Positions 26,775 through 35,400 of a stretch of 64,000 nt of DNA are shown here, piece after piece (the first letter of the stretch is position 1; each line of letters opens with the position of its first letter). The notes beneath the pieces were generated by a model. That model saw nothing but the letters and a program-made list of their open reading frames with translations, was not told the DNA's origin and did no database searches. The position numbers and the translations under genes are program-made. The DNA comes from Bacteroidales bacterium (GTDB lineage Bacteria > Bacteroidota > Bacteroidia > Bacteroidales > WCHB1-69): positions 4,095 through 68,094 of the forward strand of contig JAFPXF010000097.1 in NCBI GenBank assembly GCA_017394765.1. Reading direction: 5' to 3'.

Positions 26775-27392
26775 ATGAACAGGAAATATCTTCTTCATGC
26801 CTTCATTCTCATTACTTTGATTGGTCTCGTTTTCTCAATGTGTTCACCACAATCGACGAATAAAAAAAGAAACATGTATGAACATGCAACACGAGTGAAC
26901 ATCGACGATCATGAAATGCAGCTAAACACCATATTTTTCAATGATTCGCTGAAGGAGCCTTGGCTGTTTTATTATGGACGGATTCCATACGGCTATTCAG
27001 CCCCTTATGTGCAAAAGCAGACGTTGTCTTTCAGAGAGAATGACATAACGATACGAGAAGTTACATTATCCGTCCCGACAACCGACCAACAAACCGCCTC
27101 CCATGGAAGTGTGAAATTACAGACCATCCCGATATTTGAAATCGGGACAATAGAGGGCGATAGCGGTTTGTTTTTTTATGCCTATGGAGCCAACTACTGT
27201 GCCGGGACACAATGTCCTGAATTTTATGGCATTTACTCAACTTCCGGTGAGGTTTTGTCCGAAACCATCTCTTTTCCTGAACAAATTCTATCAGGCGAGT
27301 CCCTGAATGTGGTTTGTCATAAACATGGACTTGATTTAAATAAGCCTATCGAAAGCATTTCAATTTTCAAACTGTTGCAAACGATTGAATAA
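26775..27392 (+). CDS. Hypothetical lipoprotein
   Basis: 205 residues, not recognised. The N-terminus has a lipoprotein signal peptide (YLLHAFILITLIGLVF) ending in lipobox SMC (Cys 23). The body is polar, with mixed beta content (LFYYGRIPYGYSAPYVQKQTLSF; IPIFEIGTIEGDSGLFFYAYGANYCAGTQCPEFYGIYS) and three further Cys that could pair. Base composition is AT-richer than the GH97 gene before it; it opens the first AT-rich island. No promoter box was found in the 99-nt gap before it, which holds TTAATAG-type low-complexity sequence. Confidence 0.6.
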   Translation: MNRKYLLHAFILITLIGLVFSMCSPQSTNKKRNMYEHATRVNIDDHEMQLNTIFFNDSLKEPWLFYYGRIPYGYSAPYVQKQTLSFRENDITIREVTLSVPTTDQQTASHGSVKLQTIPIFEIGTIEGDSGLFFYAYGANYCAGTQCPEFYGIYSTSGEVLSETISFPEQILSGESLNVVCHKHGLDLNKPIESISIFKLLQTIE

Positions 27393-27722
27393 CATGGCTG
27401 TTCATTCCGCAAAAGAATAGGTTTTGAAAAACACCATCAGAGTATTTTATTGAGACTTGTACAATAACCCGCCTCACCGTTGCAGGTATAAAAGGACTTA
27501 TCAATTAGAAAGGGATTCTCTTGATTGCTTGACAAGAGACTATTACATTGTGTCTTTTAATAGGGGCTGTTTACAAGAAGATCCAGAAATAAGGAAAACA
27601 ATTCAGAATTGTTATTATTCTTTAAATTCAAGCGGCAGCAATTGCAAGAAAATTTTGAACGCTATCTTGCACAATAAAACGTTGATTAATTTTATTATCT
27701 TTGCAGTCGCAATTCCTTAGCT
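27393..27722 (+). other. AT-rich interval with an unlikely open frame
   Basis: An 87-codon frame (27457-27720) is open but starts at TTG, has no RBS or promoter box, and no recognised domain; it is probably not a gene or is a decayed remnant. The segment ACAATAACCCGCCTCACC at 27460-27477 resembles ACAATAATCCACCTCACC at 28851-28868, so both Cys-peptide cassettes share this upstream block. Confidence 0.35.
27696..27703 (+). promoter_or_regulatory. -7 box upstream of the first Cys-peptide
   Basis: TATCTTTG, 19 nt before the GTG at 27723. Confidence 0.55.
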
Positions 27723-27869
27723 GTGGGTGAGAACCTGAAGAATTTGGAATTGTTGCAAAAGTTGGAGATTGTGGAAGGAATCACGGAAGCCGAGCAGAAG
27801 GCGGAACTGTACAAGAAAGTCTTCGGAGAGTGCTGCGATTGCCCTCAAACGCAAATTATCAACGGGTAA
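27723..27869 (+). CDS. Short Cys-rich peptide, cassette A
   Basis: 48 residues if translation starts at the GTG at 27723; no ATG is available in the frame, which is closed by a TAA at 27687. The N-terminal two thirds look helical (ENLKNLELLQKLEIVEG; AEQKAELYKK) and the end is VFGECCDCPQTQIING. The same ending, FGECCGCPQTQIIHG, terminates the peptide at 28909-29043, and codon-level similarity extends through it. Three closely spaced Cys suggest metal binding, disulfides or modification. Function unknown. A GAGACGC palindrome begins 12 nt after the stop, and a variable-body protein gene follows. Confidence 0.45.
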   Translation: MGENLKNLELLQKLEIVEGITEAEQKAELYKKVFGECCDCPQTQIING

Positions 27870-27880
27870 CCATTGTTCGA

Positions 27881-27907
27881 TAGAGACGCAAACACATTGC
27901 GTCTCTA
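27881..27907. repeat. GAGACGC-type palindrome, cassette A
   Basis: TAGAGACGCAA (27881-27891), loop ACACA, TTGCGTCTCTA (27897-27907): an 11-bp perfect stem. It lies between the Cys-peptide and the MNNIMDFWR protein, as in cassette B. It is not followed by a T-run, so terminator function is doubtful. Confidence 0.85.
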
Positions 27908-27930
27908 CCTTGTTAAACTAAAATAGTACG

Positions 27931-28290
27931 ATGATGAACAACATAATGGATTTCTGGCGCAGCGAATGGGCGGCGGTGACGGATGTGAGAGAGTTCTCTA
28001 ATATATTATCCAATGACTTCTCACCAATCAGGGAAGTAGTCGTTGTGTTAACCAACAATATAACTGGAACTTACGAAGCTCGCTCGTATCCTAATGATGA
28101 TTATGATGGAAATGGAATGATTGAATTATATGAAGTTGATGTCTATGAGATTCTCATTAAAGGTGCGGATGAAAATGGGAATAGTACTGTAAAAAAATGG
28201 GAAGCTCCCCGCTTTATGCCATATTGGAACAGTCCTCAAGATCCTGATCCCCATTATAAAAATCGAGGCGGCAACACCGCCCGATATTAG
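27931..28290 (+). CDS. Variable-body protein with MNNIMDFWR N-terminus, cassette A
   Basis: 119 residues (118 from the second ATG at 27934). The first 17 residues, MNNIMDFWRSEWAAVTD, are nearly the same as those of the gene at 29101 (MNNIMDFWRNEWNSVTD). The rest is unrelated to that gene: acidic, with IELYEVDVYEILIKGADENGNSTVKKWEAPRFMPYWN and the end HYKNRGGNTARY. No signal peptide or membrane helix, so probably cytoplasmic or exported by an unknown route. No family recognised. Confidence 0.55.
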   Translation: MMNNIMDFWRSEWAAVTDVREFSNILSNDFSPIREVVVVLTNNITGTYEARSYPNDDYDGNGMIELYEVDVYEILIKGADENGNSTVKKWEAPRFMPYWNSPQDPDPHYKNRGGNTARY

Positions 28291-28326
28291 GAGTCGTTTC
28301 ACAAGAGAAGTTCATCCTAGTGAATT

Positions 28327-28830
28327 ATGAAAAAAAACTATTATTTTGTTTTGTCTTTTTTCTTTTTGATAACTAACAATTTATGCGGACAAGAGCGGAC
28401 AAGTCTTTCGAACCGACATCAAAAGAAGTTATCCAGGAAGGAATTTGTTGTGGATTCTGCGTTATTCAAAAATGACACAGTGTATTACAAGTGTGGCTTT
28501 TCCTCTGAACAATTAGCTTTATATTTGGACAATAAGTATCTGTCCGTTATTCGGAAAAGATACAGAAAGTTTTGCGTCGTAAAAAATGGCGATAATTACC
28601 AAATTTACCTATTTGAGTTAAGGGGCAAATATCAAGGAGAAGAGATATCAGAAGAAATGTTTTTAACCACACCCATCCCGAACTATTATGCAAAGATCCA
28701 GACAAGTTCTCGATTTCTCATTATGGTGGTTGGATATGTGGAGCAATTTAATGCAAATCAAACTGTTTCATCCGAATCTGTAGAAAGAATACGATGGATT
28801 ATGCAGCAGATGGTGAATGGAACATCATAA
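28327..28830 (+). CDS. Hypothetical secreted protein, cassette A companion
   Basis: 167 residues starting with a signal peptide (MKKNYYFVLSFFFLITNNLCGQ), cleaved near Gln 22. The mature part is basic, with strands such as DTVYYKCGFSSEQLALYLDNKYLSVIRKRYRKFCVV and YQIYLFELRGKYQGEEI, and a helical end (SSESVERIRWIMQQMVNG). Not recognised. It lies 36 bp after the cassette A variable protein; periplasmic location is inferred. A partner or immunity role is only a guess from position. Confidence 0.6.
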   Translation: MKKNYYFVLSFFFLITNNLCGQERTSLSNRHQKKLSRKEFVVDSALFKNDTVYYKCGFSSEQLALYLDNKYLSVIRKRYRKFCVVKNGDNYQIYLFELRGKYQGEEISEEMFLTTPIPNYYAKIQTSSRFLIMVVGYVEQFNANQTVSSESVERIRWIMQQMVNGTS

Positions 28831-28908
28831 ATATATCTTCCCGTCCAGTACACAATAATCCACCTCACCTTTGCGTTAAAAAACATTATTTCACCAAAAC
28901 TGAAAATT

Positions 28909-29043
28909 ATGATAGACAACCAAATCGAGAATCTGCAGTCGCTGCGGGAATACCTGCAGCAGGAGAGCTGCCAGCCGCAGGAACCGTTCATCCTCTTCGG
29001 CGAATGTTGCGGCTGCCCGCAAACGCAAATCATCCACGGATAA
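28909..29043 (+). CDS. Short Cys-rich peptide, cassette B
   Basis: 44 residues with an ATG start: a helical, Gln/Glu-rich first half (MIDNQIENLQSLREYLQQES), one Cys at 21, then FILFGECCGCPQTQIIHG. The last 15 residues match the cassette A peptide with only two differences, while the first halves are weakly similar. No signal peptide. Followed by a TAA, a GAGACGC palindrome 8 nt later and a MNNIMDFWR-type gene. Function unknown; the Cys-x-Cys cluster could bind a metal, or it could be a modified peptide. Confidence 0.55.
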   Translation: MIDNQIENLQSLREYLQQESCQPQEPFILFGECCGCPQTQIIHG

Positions 29044-29051
29044 CCATCTTC

Positions 29052-29081
29052 GGCAGAGGCGCGATGGACCGCGTCTCTACC
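29052..29081. repeat. GAGACGC-type palindrome, cassette B
   Basis: GGCAGAGGCGCG (29052-29063) pairs with CGCGTCTCTACC (29070-29081) with one mismatch and one G-T pair; 6-nt loop. Same position relative to flanking genes as the copy at 27881. Confidence 0.8.
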
Positions 29082-29100
29082 GTTTTAATACTTATAATGC

Positions 29101-29631
29101 ATGATTATGAACAACATAATGGATTTTTGGCGCAACGAGTGGAATTCGGTCACTGACACGAGTGAGGTGACAGGGATGGACTTTTTTAATAACGGTATTA
29201 TTCCTGTAACAGATGCAAATGCTAAAAATATAAGTAAAATTTCATGGGGAGAGACAAGGGGGATTTATCCAACAAAAAATACATTGAATCCACCAGATAG
29301 CGAATTGTATAATCCTTCAAAATGGGATGAAGAAAAAACAGCATCTCTATTAAAAGCAAGAGCGGCAATTCATCTGATAGGGACAAGCCGAAATGCTCAT
29401 GTTCACCAAGCTTCATGTGAATTAAAGGGAATTAATAAAACTTTGGCAGCATATCATTTAATAGATAACTTTCCCGAAGTTGATCCAGTTGTCGCAAACG
29501 ATGGAACAGTTAAATTCTTTTATTTGTCCTCTTTAGAAAAAGTGGACACTCCATCTATAGATTCCCAGACCTATAATCAAAAATGTGTAAAATCCTATGG
29601 CCCGTTTTACAATAACGGAGGAGGTGCCTGA
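29101..29631 (+). CDS. Variable-body protein with MNNIMDFWR N-terminus, cassette B
   Basis: 176 residues (174 from the ATG at 29107, the start matching cassette A). After the shared N-terminus the body reads FFNNGIIPVTDANAKNISKI, EEKTASLLKARAAIHLIGTSRNAHVHQASCELKGINKTLAAYHLID, and ends NQKCVKSYGPFYNNGGGA. The segment RNAHVHQASCELKGI has two His and a Cys but no recognised catalytic pattern. No signal peptide. The 3' end overlaps the next gene by 35 nt in another frame, which suggests translational coupling. Confidence 0.6.
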   Translation: MIMNNIMDFWRNEWNSVTDTSEVTGMDFFNNGIIPVTDANAKNISKISWGETRGIYPTKNTLNPPDSELYNPSKWDEEKTASLLKARAAIHLIGTSRNAHVHQASCELKGINKTLAAYHLIDNFPEVDPVVANDGTVKFFYLSSLEKVDTPSIDSQTYNQKCVKSYGPFYNNGGGA

Positions 29632-29884
29632 GGAATTCAAGTCTGTCGTCATCAGCAGGCATTATAGGGGAAACAAGGTTCTCAGTTATGCGCTTCGCGA
29701 TTTGCAGCATGCCAAGACAGAGAAAATCGGAGAATATAGAGTTGCTGACAATGGTACTATTTTCAAAGTTAAAGCTTTCAAAAACAGTCATCTTGCGAGT
29801 TTGATAGTCTCTTCGTATCCAGAAAATGCTGTTGGATATATGGAGGCATTATGGAAGCAAAAGCATGGAATAATCAACTATTAA
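29597..29884 (+). CDS. Hypothetical protein, cassette B companion
   Basis: 95 residues, overlapping the end of the preceding gene by 35 nt. Compact, mixed charge, with no signal peptide: FTITEEVPEEFKSVVISRHYRGNKVLSYALRDL, IGEYRVADNGTIFKVKAFKNSHLASLIVSSYPE, EALWKQKHGI. Not recognised. Size and tight coupling to a variable-body gene would suit an immunity or antitoxin-like partner, but nothing in the sequence proves it. Confidence 0.55.
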   Translation: MARFTITEEVPEEFKSVVISRHYRGNKVLSYALRDLQHAKTEKIGEYRVADNGTIFKVKAFKNSHLASLIVSSYPENAVGYMEALWKQKHGIINY

Positions 29885-29901
29885 ACTTGTAATTTGATAA
29901 T

Positions 29902-30222
29902 ATGATTCGTTTTGTTTCTTATTTTGTCTGGCTATACTGTGTTTTAAATGCGTCCATTTATTGTGTTTTTTTCAGGTGGACAGGAGGTTCGTATTTCTTT
30001 TATTCCCTGTTTATAAACCCGAATGTTGCCATTATCCTGTCCTCTTTTATTGGAATGATTGCAACACAATTACCCGCCTTATATTTTTATTCTTCCGGCA
30101 GCGCCTTGAACCCCAGTCCCATAATCTCGGAACTCTCGATCACGTTCACGAAAGATGCGGGATCGAGGAGACGGAGGTTTGATTTGAGCTTCACCAAGTC
30201 GGCACGGTCGAGGGTGACATAG
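29902..30222 (+). pseudogene. Probable 3'-truncated small membrane protein
   Basis: The frame opens with two to three hydrophobic segments (FVSYFVWLYCVLNASIYCVFF; FFYSLFINPNVAIILSSFIGMIATQLPALYFY) within the first 65 residues. It then runs 136 nt into the 3' end of the convergent yitT gene, where its residues are just the antisense of YitT. This looks like a gene whose 3' part was lost at the island boundary. It may still be translated as a fusion of about 106 residues. Confidence 0.4.
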
Positions 30223-31043
30223 ATCATCTTACGCTCGGCGCCTTGGTAGAGGCCCGTGCCGGCGAAGACAGTACCGCCGCGCTTCAGGTCGTTGATGATA
30301 TAGTCGCGCACCTCATCCACCTTGTCGGTGACGATGAACGCCGTCTTGTAAGACTTGAGGCCGTCCACGATGAGGTCGATGATCTTGCTCTCGATGGCAA
30401 TCAGGATGATGGAGTAGATCGGCAGGCGGATCTGCTTGAAGGCAATGAGGGTGGTGAGCGTAATGCAGGAATCGACAATCAGCACGAGGGTGCCGAGGGA
30501 AATCTTGGTGTATTTGTGCAGGATCATGGAGATGATGTCGCTGCCGCCGGAAGTGGCGCCGGACTTGAAAATGAGGCCGATGGCCACGCCGTAGATGACG
30601 CCTCCCACCACGGTGTTCAAGAAATAGTCGGGACGGAAAAACTGCTCGCTGTGCGGAATTTGCACAAGACCATGGAGGCCTTCGCTGCTGTTCAGGATGC
30701 CCTCATGAATGACAGGGTTGTACCCCCACGTCGTTTCCAACAACCATGTGAAGAAGAAAATCAAGATGGTGGAAACCACGGTCTTGACACCGAAGCGCGG
30801 ACCGAGCACCCAAGTGCCGATAAGCAGCAGGGGAATATCCATGCAGATGGCGTAATAGCTTATCTTCCACGGCCAAACGGTGTTGAGCACGTTGGAAAGG
30901 CCATACGTGCCGCCCGGTGCCAACAAATAGGGGTTCACGAACATCACATCGCCCACCGCGAAGAGGAAACTACCCAAAATTAGGAGGAAATAGGCCCACA
31001 CTTGGTCTTTGAAGGAAAATTTAATTTGTTTATCCATAGTCAT
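30087..31043 (-). CDS. YitT family membrane protein (DUF161 plus DUF2179)
   Basis: 318 residues: five to six membrane helices in the first two thirds (YFLLILGSFLFAVGDVMFV; IYGVAIGLIFKSGATSGGSDIISMIL), and a soluble C-terminal domain (TAFIVTDKVDEVRDYIINDLKRGGTVFAGTGLYQGAERKMIYVTLDRADLVKLKSNL) matching DUF2179. The GGTYGLSNV and SGGSDIISM motifs are typical of YitT/YqfU proteins; the transported species is unknown. The start is at 31043 or the second ATG at 31037. Its promoter is divergent from the purA promoter. Confidence 0.9.
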   Translation of the reverse strand: MTMDKQIKFSFKDQVWAYFLLILGSFLFAVGDVMFVNPYLLAPGGTYGLSNVLNTVWPWKISYYAICMDIPLLLIGTWVLGPRFGVKTVVSTILIFFFTWLLETTWGYNPVIHEGILNSSEGLHGLVQIPHSEQFFRPDYFLNTVVGGVIYGVAIGLIFKSGATSGGSDIISMILHKYTKISLGTLVLIVDSCITLTTLIAFKQIRLPIYSIILIAIESKIIDLIVDGLKSYKTAFIVTDKVDEVRDYIINDLKRGGTVFAGTGLYQGAERKMIYVTLDRADLVKLKSNLRLLDPASFVNVIESSEIMGLGFKALPEE

Positions 31044-31066
31044 TTACATTTTATCAAACCGAGTGG

Positions 31067-31074
31067 CAAAAGTA
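31067..31074 (-). promoter_or_regulatory. -7 promoter box for yitT
   Basis: The reverse strand reads TACTTTTG, 23 nt before the ATG at 31043. Confidence 0.55.
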
Positions 31075-31098
31075 GTGATTTTTTTCCTCTTTTTTGTG

Positions 31099-31106
31099 TA
31101 CCTTTG
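31099..31106 (+). promoter_or_regulatory. -7 promoter box for purA
   Basis: TACCTTTG on the plus strand, 69 nt before the purA ATG, 24 bp from the divergent yitT box. Confidence 0.6.
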
Positions 31107-31175
31107 CAGCGTCTTTTATAAGGCCAATACAACCATTGGCATTGTGACAAATATAACCTTCTTATTGACAGAAAA

Positions 31176-32447
31176 ATGAAAATAGACATTCTGCTCGGTT
31201 TGCAATGGGGCGACGAAGGCAAAGGCAAGGTGGTCGATGTGCTCACCTCCCGCTACGACGTCATCGCCCGTTTCCAAGGCGGTCCCAATGCGGGGCACTC
31301 ATTAGAGTTCAACGGCATTCGCCATGTGCTGCACATCATCCCTTCCGGCATCTTCCACAAGGAAAAGATGAACATCATCGGCAACGGAGTGGTCATCGAC
31401 CCTGTTATCTTTGAGGAAGAGATTGTGGCTTTGGAGAAGATGGGCTGCACACCCACGGAGAACCTGCGCATCTCGAAACGCGCACACCTGATTCTGCCCA
31501 CGCACCGGCTGCTCGACGCCGCCTACGAATCGAAGAAGGGCGACCGCAAGATCGGCTCCACCCTCAAGGGCATCGGTCCGACCTACACGGACAAGACCGC
31601 CCGCACGGGCCTGCGCATCTGCGACCTCGAATCCCCCGCCTTCGAATCCAAATACCGGCAGTTGATAGAGGCTCATAAGGAGATTCTCGACCAGTATCAT
31701 TTCGACTATAGTGACAAGCTGCCGGAGATGGACCGCCAATGGCGCGCTTCCTTGTCCAAGTTGCGCCAGTTCCCTTTCATTGACGGTGAATACGAAATTC
31801 ACGACGCCCTGCAGCAAGGGCACAGTGTGTTGGCTGAAGGCGCGCAGGGCACCATGCTCGACTTGGAGTTTGGCGCCTATCCCTTCGTGACCTCCTCCAA
31901 CACCATCGCCGCCGGTGCCTTCACGGGCCTCGGTCTCGACCCGCACTTCGCGGGCCGCGTGTTCGGCATCGTCAAGGCCTACTGCACCCGCGTGGGCAGC
32001 GGTCCATTCCCCACTGAGCTTTTTGACGAGACCGGCCAACGCCTCCGCGAGCTGGGCTTTGAGTACGGCGCCACCACGGGACGCCCCCGCCGCTGCGGCT
32101 GGCTCGACCTTGTGGCCCTCAAATATGCCGTCATGGTCAACGGTGTCACCGACATCGCCCTCACCAAGGCCGACGTGATGTCTGGTTTCGACACCATCAA
32201 CGTCTGCACCGCCTACCGCGTCAACGGCGAACTCACCGACCATGTGCCCACTGACCCCGACATCCCCGTGGAGCCGGTCTATACCACGCTGCCTGGCTGG
32301 AAAGAGGACATCAGCAAATGCACCGACTACGACGAACTGCCCGAGAGTTTCAAGGCATACATCCGCTATATCGAGGAGCAAACCCACACAACAGTCTCCA
32401 TCGTCTCCGTGGGTCCCGACCGCAACGCCACCATCTTCAGGAACTAA
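31176..32447 (+). CDS. purA: Adenylosuccinate synthetase
   Basis: Joins IMP and aspartate with GTP, the first step from IMP to AMP. 423 residues: QWGDEGKGKVVD (GTP site, catalytic Asp), FQGGPNAGHS (catalytic His), GSTLKGIGPTYTDK, EGAQGTMLDLEFGAYPFVTSSNT, KAYCTRVGSGPFPTEL, and the C-terminal SVGPDRNATI. Full length. It is followed 6 bp later by the tandem TldD-like gene and is probably co-transcribed with it. Confidence 0.97.
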   Translation: MKIDILLGLQWGDEGKGKVVDVLTSRYDVIARFQGGPNAGHSLEFNGIRHVLHIIPSGIFHKEKMNIIGNGVVIDPVIFEEEIVALEKMGCTPTENLRISKRAHLILPTHRLLDAAYESKKGDRKIGSTLKGIGPTYTDKTARTGLRICDLESPAFESKYRQLIEAHKEILDQYHFDYSDKLPEMDRQWRASLSKLRQFPFIDGEYEIHDALQQGHSVLAEGAQGTMLDLEFGAYPFVTSSNTIAAGAFTGLGLDPHFAGRVFGIVKAYCTRVGSGPFPTELFDETGQRLRELGFEYGATTGRPRRCGWLDLVALKYAVMVNGVTDIALTKADVMSGFDTINVCTAYRVNGELTDHVPTDPDIPVEPVYTTLPGWKEDISKCTDYDELPESFKAYIRYIEEQTHTTVSIVSVGPDRNATIFRN

Positions 32448-32453
32448 CTTCCC

Positions 32454-35400
32454 ATGAACGCCCTGCGCCGCATCCTGCTCCTTCTCCTGCCCTGCCTGCT
32501 TCTTGCAACAAACAGTCTGGCACAATCCACAACGACAGAGAGGGATCAGGTGTTTTTGCGCATGCTCCAAAAGCAGGTTGATTCATTATATCACACCTTT
32601 GACAAGGCCGACGACCCCGTCAGGCTCCTCACTGTGCGCATAGAGTATCGCCATGACTGCAGATGGTCTGCCGCCATGGGCAACATCATCGGCCAAATGG
32701 ATGACGAGCGCGCCCAATTGAGCGTCACCATGCGCGTAGGCACCGAGTGGGTGGACAACTTCTCCCCCACCGATGGTCTCCACCCCGACGAGGCACACCG
32801 CGTCAAGGTGTACGACATTCCCATGGATGGCAACGAGAAGGCCGTCAAGCAAATGCTTGCCCTGGCGGTACAAGAGGCATACCAGAAGGGGCGCGTGCGC
32901 TACCACCGCGCACTGGCCGCCCAGAATAGTCGTCAAGTCGCTTCGCAGGGCGACTTTGTTCTCGAACCCTCTGTGGCCTATTTTGAGCCACCGCTCAACC
33001 TCGAACTGCAGCCAGATGCCATCAGACACTCGTTGGCCACCTGCACCGGAGCACTTGACCACCCCGACTCTGCCCGCTGTTCCGCCGAACTGCACTTCCT
33101 ACCTGTCCGCAGCTACTTGGTCAACAGCGAAGGCACGTCCATCGTTCAGAATGGCACACGCGTTGCGCTGACCGTCACCTTGTCGGGCACGGCAGACGAC
33201 GGAACGCCTCTCAACCTGCACAAGCACTACTATGGCACCGAGCCCCACGACTTGCCCCTGGCAGAGGAGCTCGCACGCGATGTGCAAGCCATGGAAAAAA
33301 ACATGACACAGTTGCGCCATTCCCGGCAGGGCACCGCCTCGCTCTGCCCCGTGCTGTTTGAAGACGAGGCCAGCCCCGTCTTTTGGCAGTACGCTCTCAC
33401 CCCGCTGCTGCTCAGCCCCGACGCACCCCTCAACGCCACATTGACCCCCTCCCACTGGAAGGTCATTTCCGACCCCACGGAAACATTATACAATAATAGT
33501 AAACTGTTCGGAAGCTATTTCTATGACGATGAAGGCAAAGAGGGCGAGCGGCTGGTCCTCATCGACAACGGCCAGCTCGTCACTGTGCCCTATGCTGCCA
33601 ACAACAGCCGACAGTTTCACCACAGCAACGGCCACGGACGCTCGTCGCTCGACCGCACCCCTGTGCCTGTTCCCGCCAATCTGCTGGTCTCGACCAGCAC
33701 ACCGTTGTCTCAAAACGAGCTTTATCAGCAATTCAAACAAACCATTGCCGCCCAACATGCCGATTTCGGATACCGGGTGTCTGCCGCTTCCATTGAAGGG
33801 AATGTGATTCGTCCGTCCGTCATTTGGAAAGTATTTGCCGACAGCCGGCCCGACGAGCTTGTTCACGGCATGGAACTGTCGGGAACATCCCGCATGCTGT
33901 TGTCCCAAATCGGCGGTGGCGGCTCCCTCCCCGCCTGTCTTCCCGACACGGTCAACGGTGCCAACTTCCATTGTTGCGCCCCGAGCACATCGGTCAAGCT
34001 CATGGAAGCACGATGCTCCACCCCCATGAGTTTCCAGCCTGCCATTGCCCCGCTGGAGGACAATCCCGGTGCGGAGGAAACCCTTGACGACGAGATGCTG
34101 TTCAAAGCCATGGAGGACGACATCCAATCGTCTTTGGACTCGTTCAAAACAGGTGTTCTTCCCGGGGCTTACTATATCCGGCACATGATCACGGATGCAC
34201 AAAGTTTCCATGTTTCCAGCATTTTGGGCAGTACAGCCTCGGCTGCATCCCGTCCCGTCAGGAAGGTGGAGACACGGGTTTTGGTGGGGGACAACACTTT
34301 CAACAACGACAACGTGATCGACGAGCAGTCGCGCGATGTGGCCACCAGAGAGCTTCCTTGGGGAAACGACTACCGTCAAATCCGGCGCGAACTTCATGCC
34401 TCATCGGAGGCCGCCTACAGACAAGCCTTGTGCCAATATGCCGAAAAGGAACAGCAATTGAAGTTGTTGGGCGACTCCGTGCAGAACACACTCCTGCCCG
34501 ACCGAAGACCGGCCTGGGTGACCAATCTGTCCATTGAGAGTCCTTACGAGGCCACCACTTCCGCACAACTGGAGGAGCTCGCCAATTCCCTTTCGCATCA
34601 GTTTTACCGTCACGATTTTCTGACGCTCTCGCGGGTGGACGTGGATGCCTATTGCGGTCATGTCAATTTCCGTGGCAGCGACGGTGTCCGATACACACAG
34701 CCTCTCAACGTGTTGCGCATCCGTGTCGTGGCCGAGACCATCGCCAACGACGGCAGTCCCCTTCATGACGAGATCGAAATCCTATACCGACACATCCAGG
34801 ATATTTCGCAGCGGGATGAACTGTTGGCATCGATTGAAGAGATGGTGGAAAGGTTGCAACAATGGCGTGCAGCACCTTCCATAAAAGCACCTTACACAGG
34901 TCCGGTTTTGTTTGAGGGGGAAGCTGCCGCCACCATGTTCGCACATGCTTTCGTGGAAAACAGGCCGAATCTTGTGGCCACCCGCCCCAAAGTACGGATC
35001 GGTTCCCGGAATCTCATGCCGGAACTGGTACGTTATCCTTCCATCGGAGATAAAATTGAACAGCGTGTGGTGAGCAATATCGTAAGCATCAGCGCCTTGA
35101 ACAGCAAACCCATGAATCCGCCCCTGTTGGGAAGTTCCGAAATCGATGCTGACGGCGTGAAGCTCGAACCGCATTGGGAACTCATTCATCGCGGAAAACT
35201 CGTGTCCCTGCTCCACACCCGCGTGCCGACCGATGTCCACTCCGAATCCAACGGACATCAAAGACTGGTGCTGCACGACGGACGCATCAGCAGTGCCCCC
35301 GGGCCTGGCGTATTGGAAATGAGTTGCCATAAAACCGCAGAAAAAAGCCAGCTATATAAGTCCCTGCGCAAATTGGCTCAAGCCTCCGGCCTGAAATATG

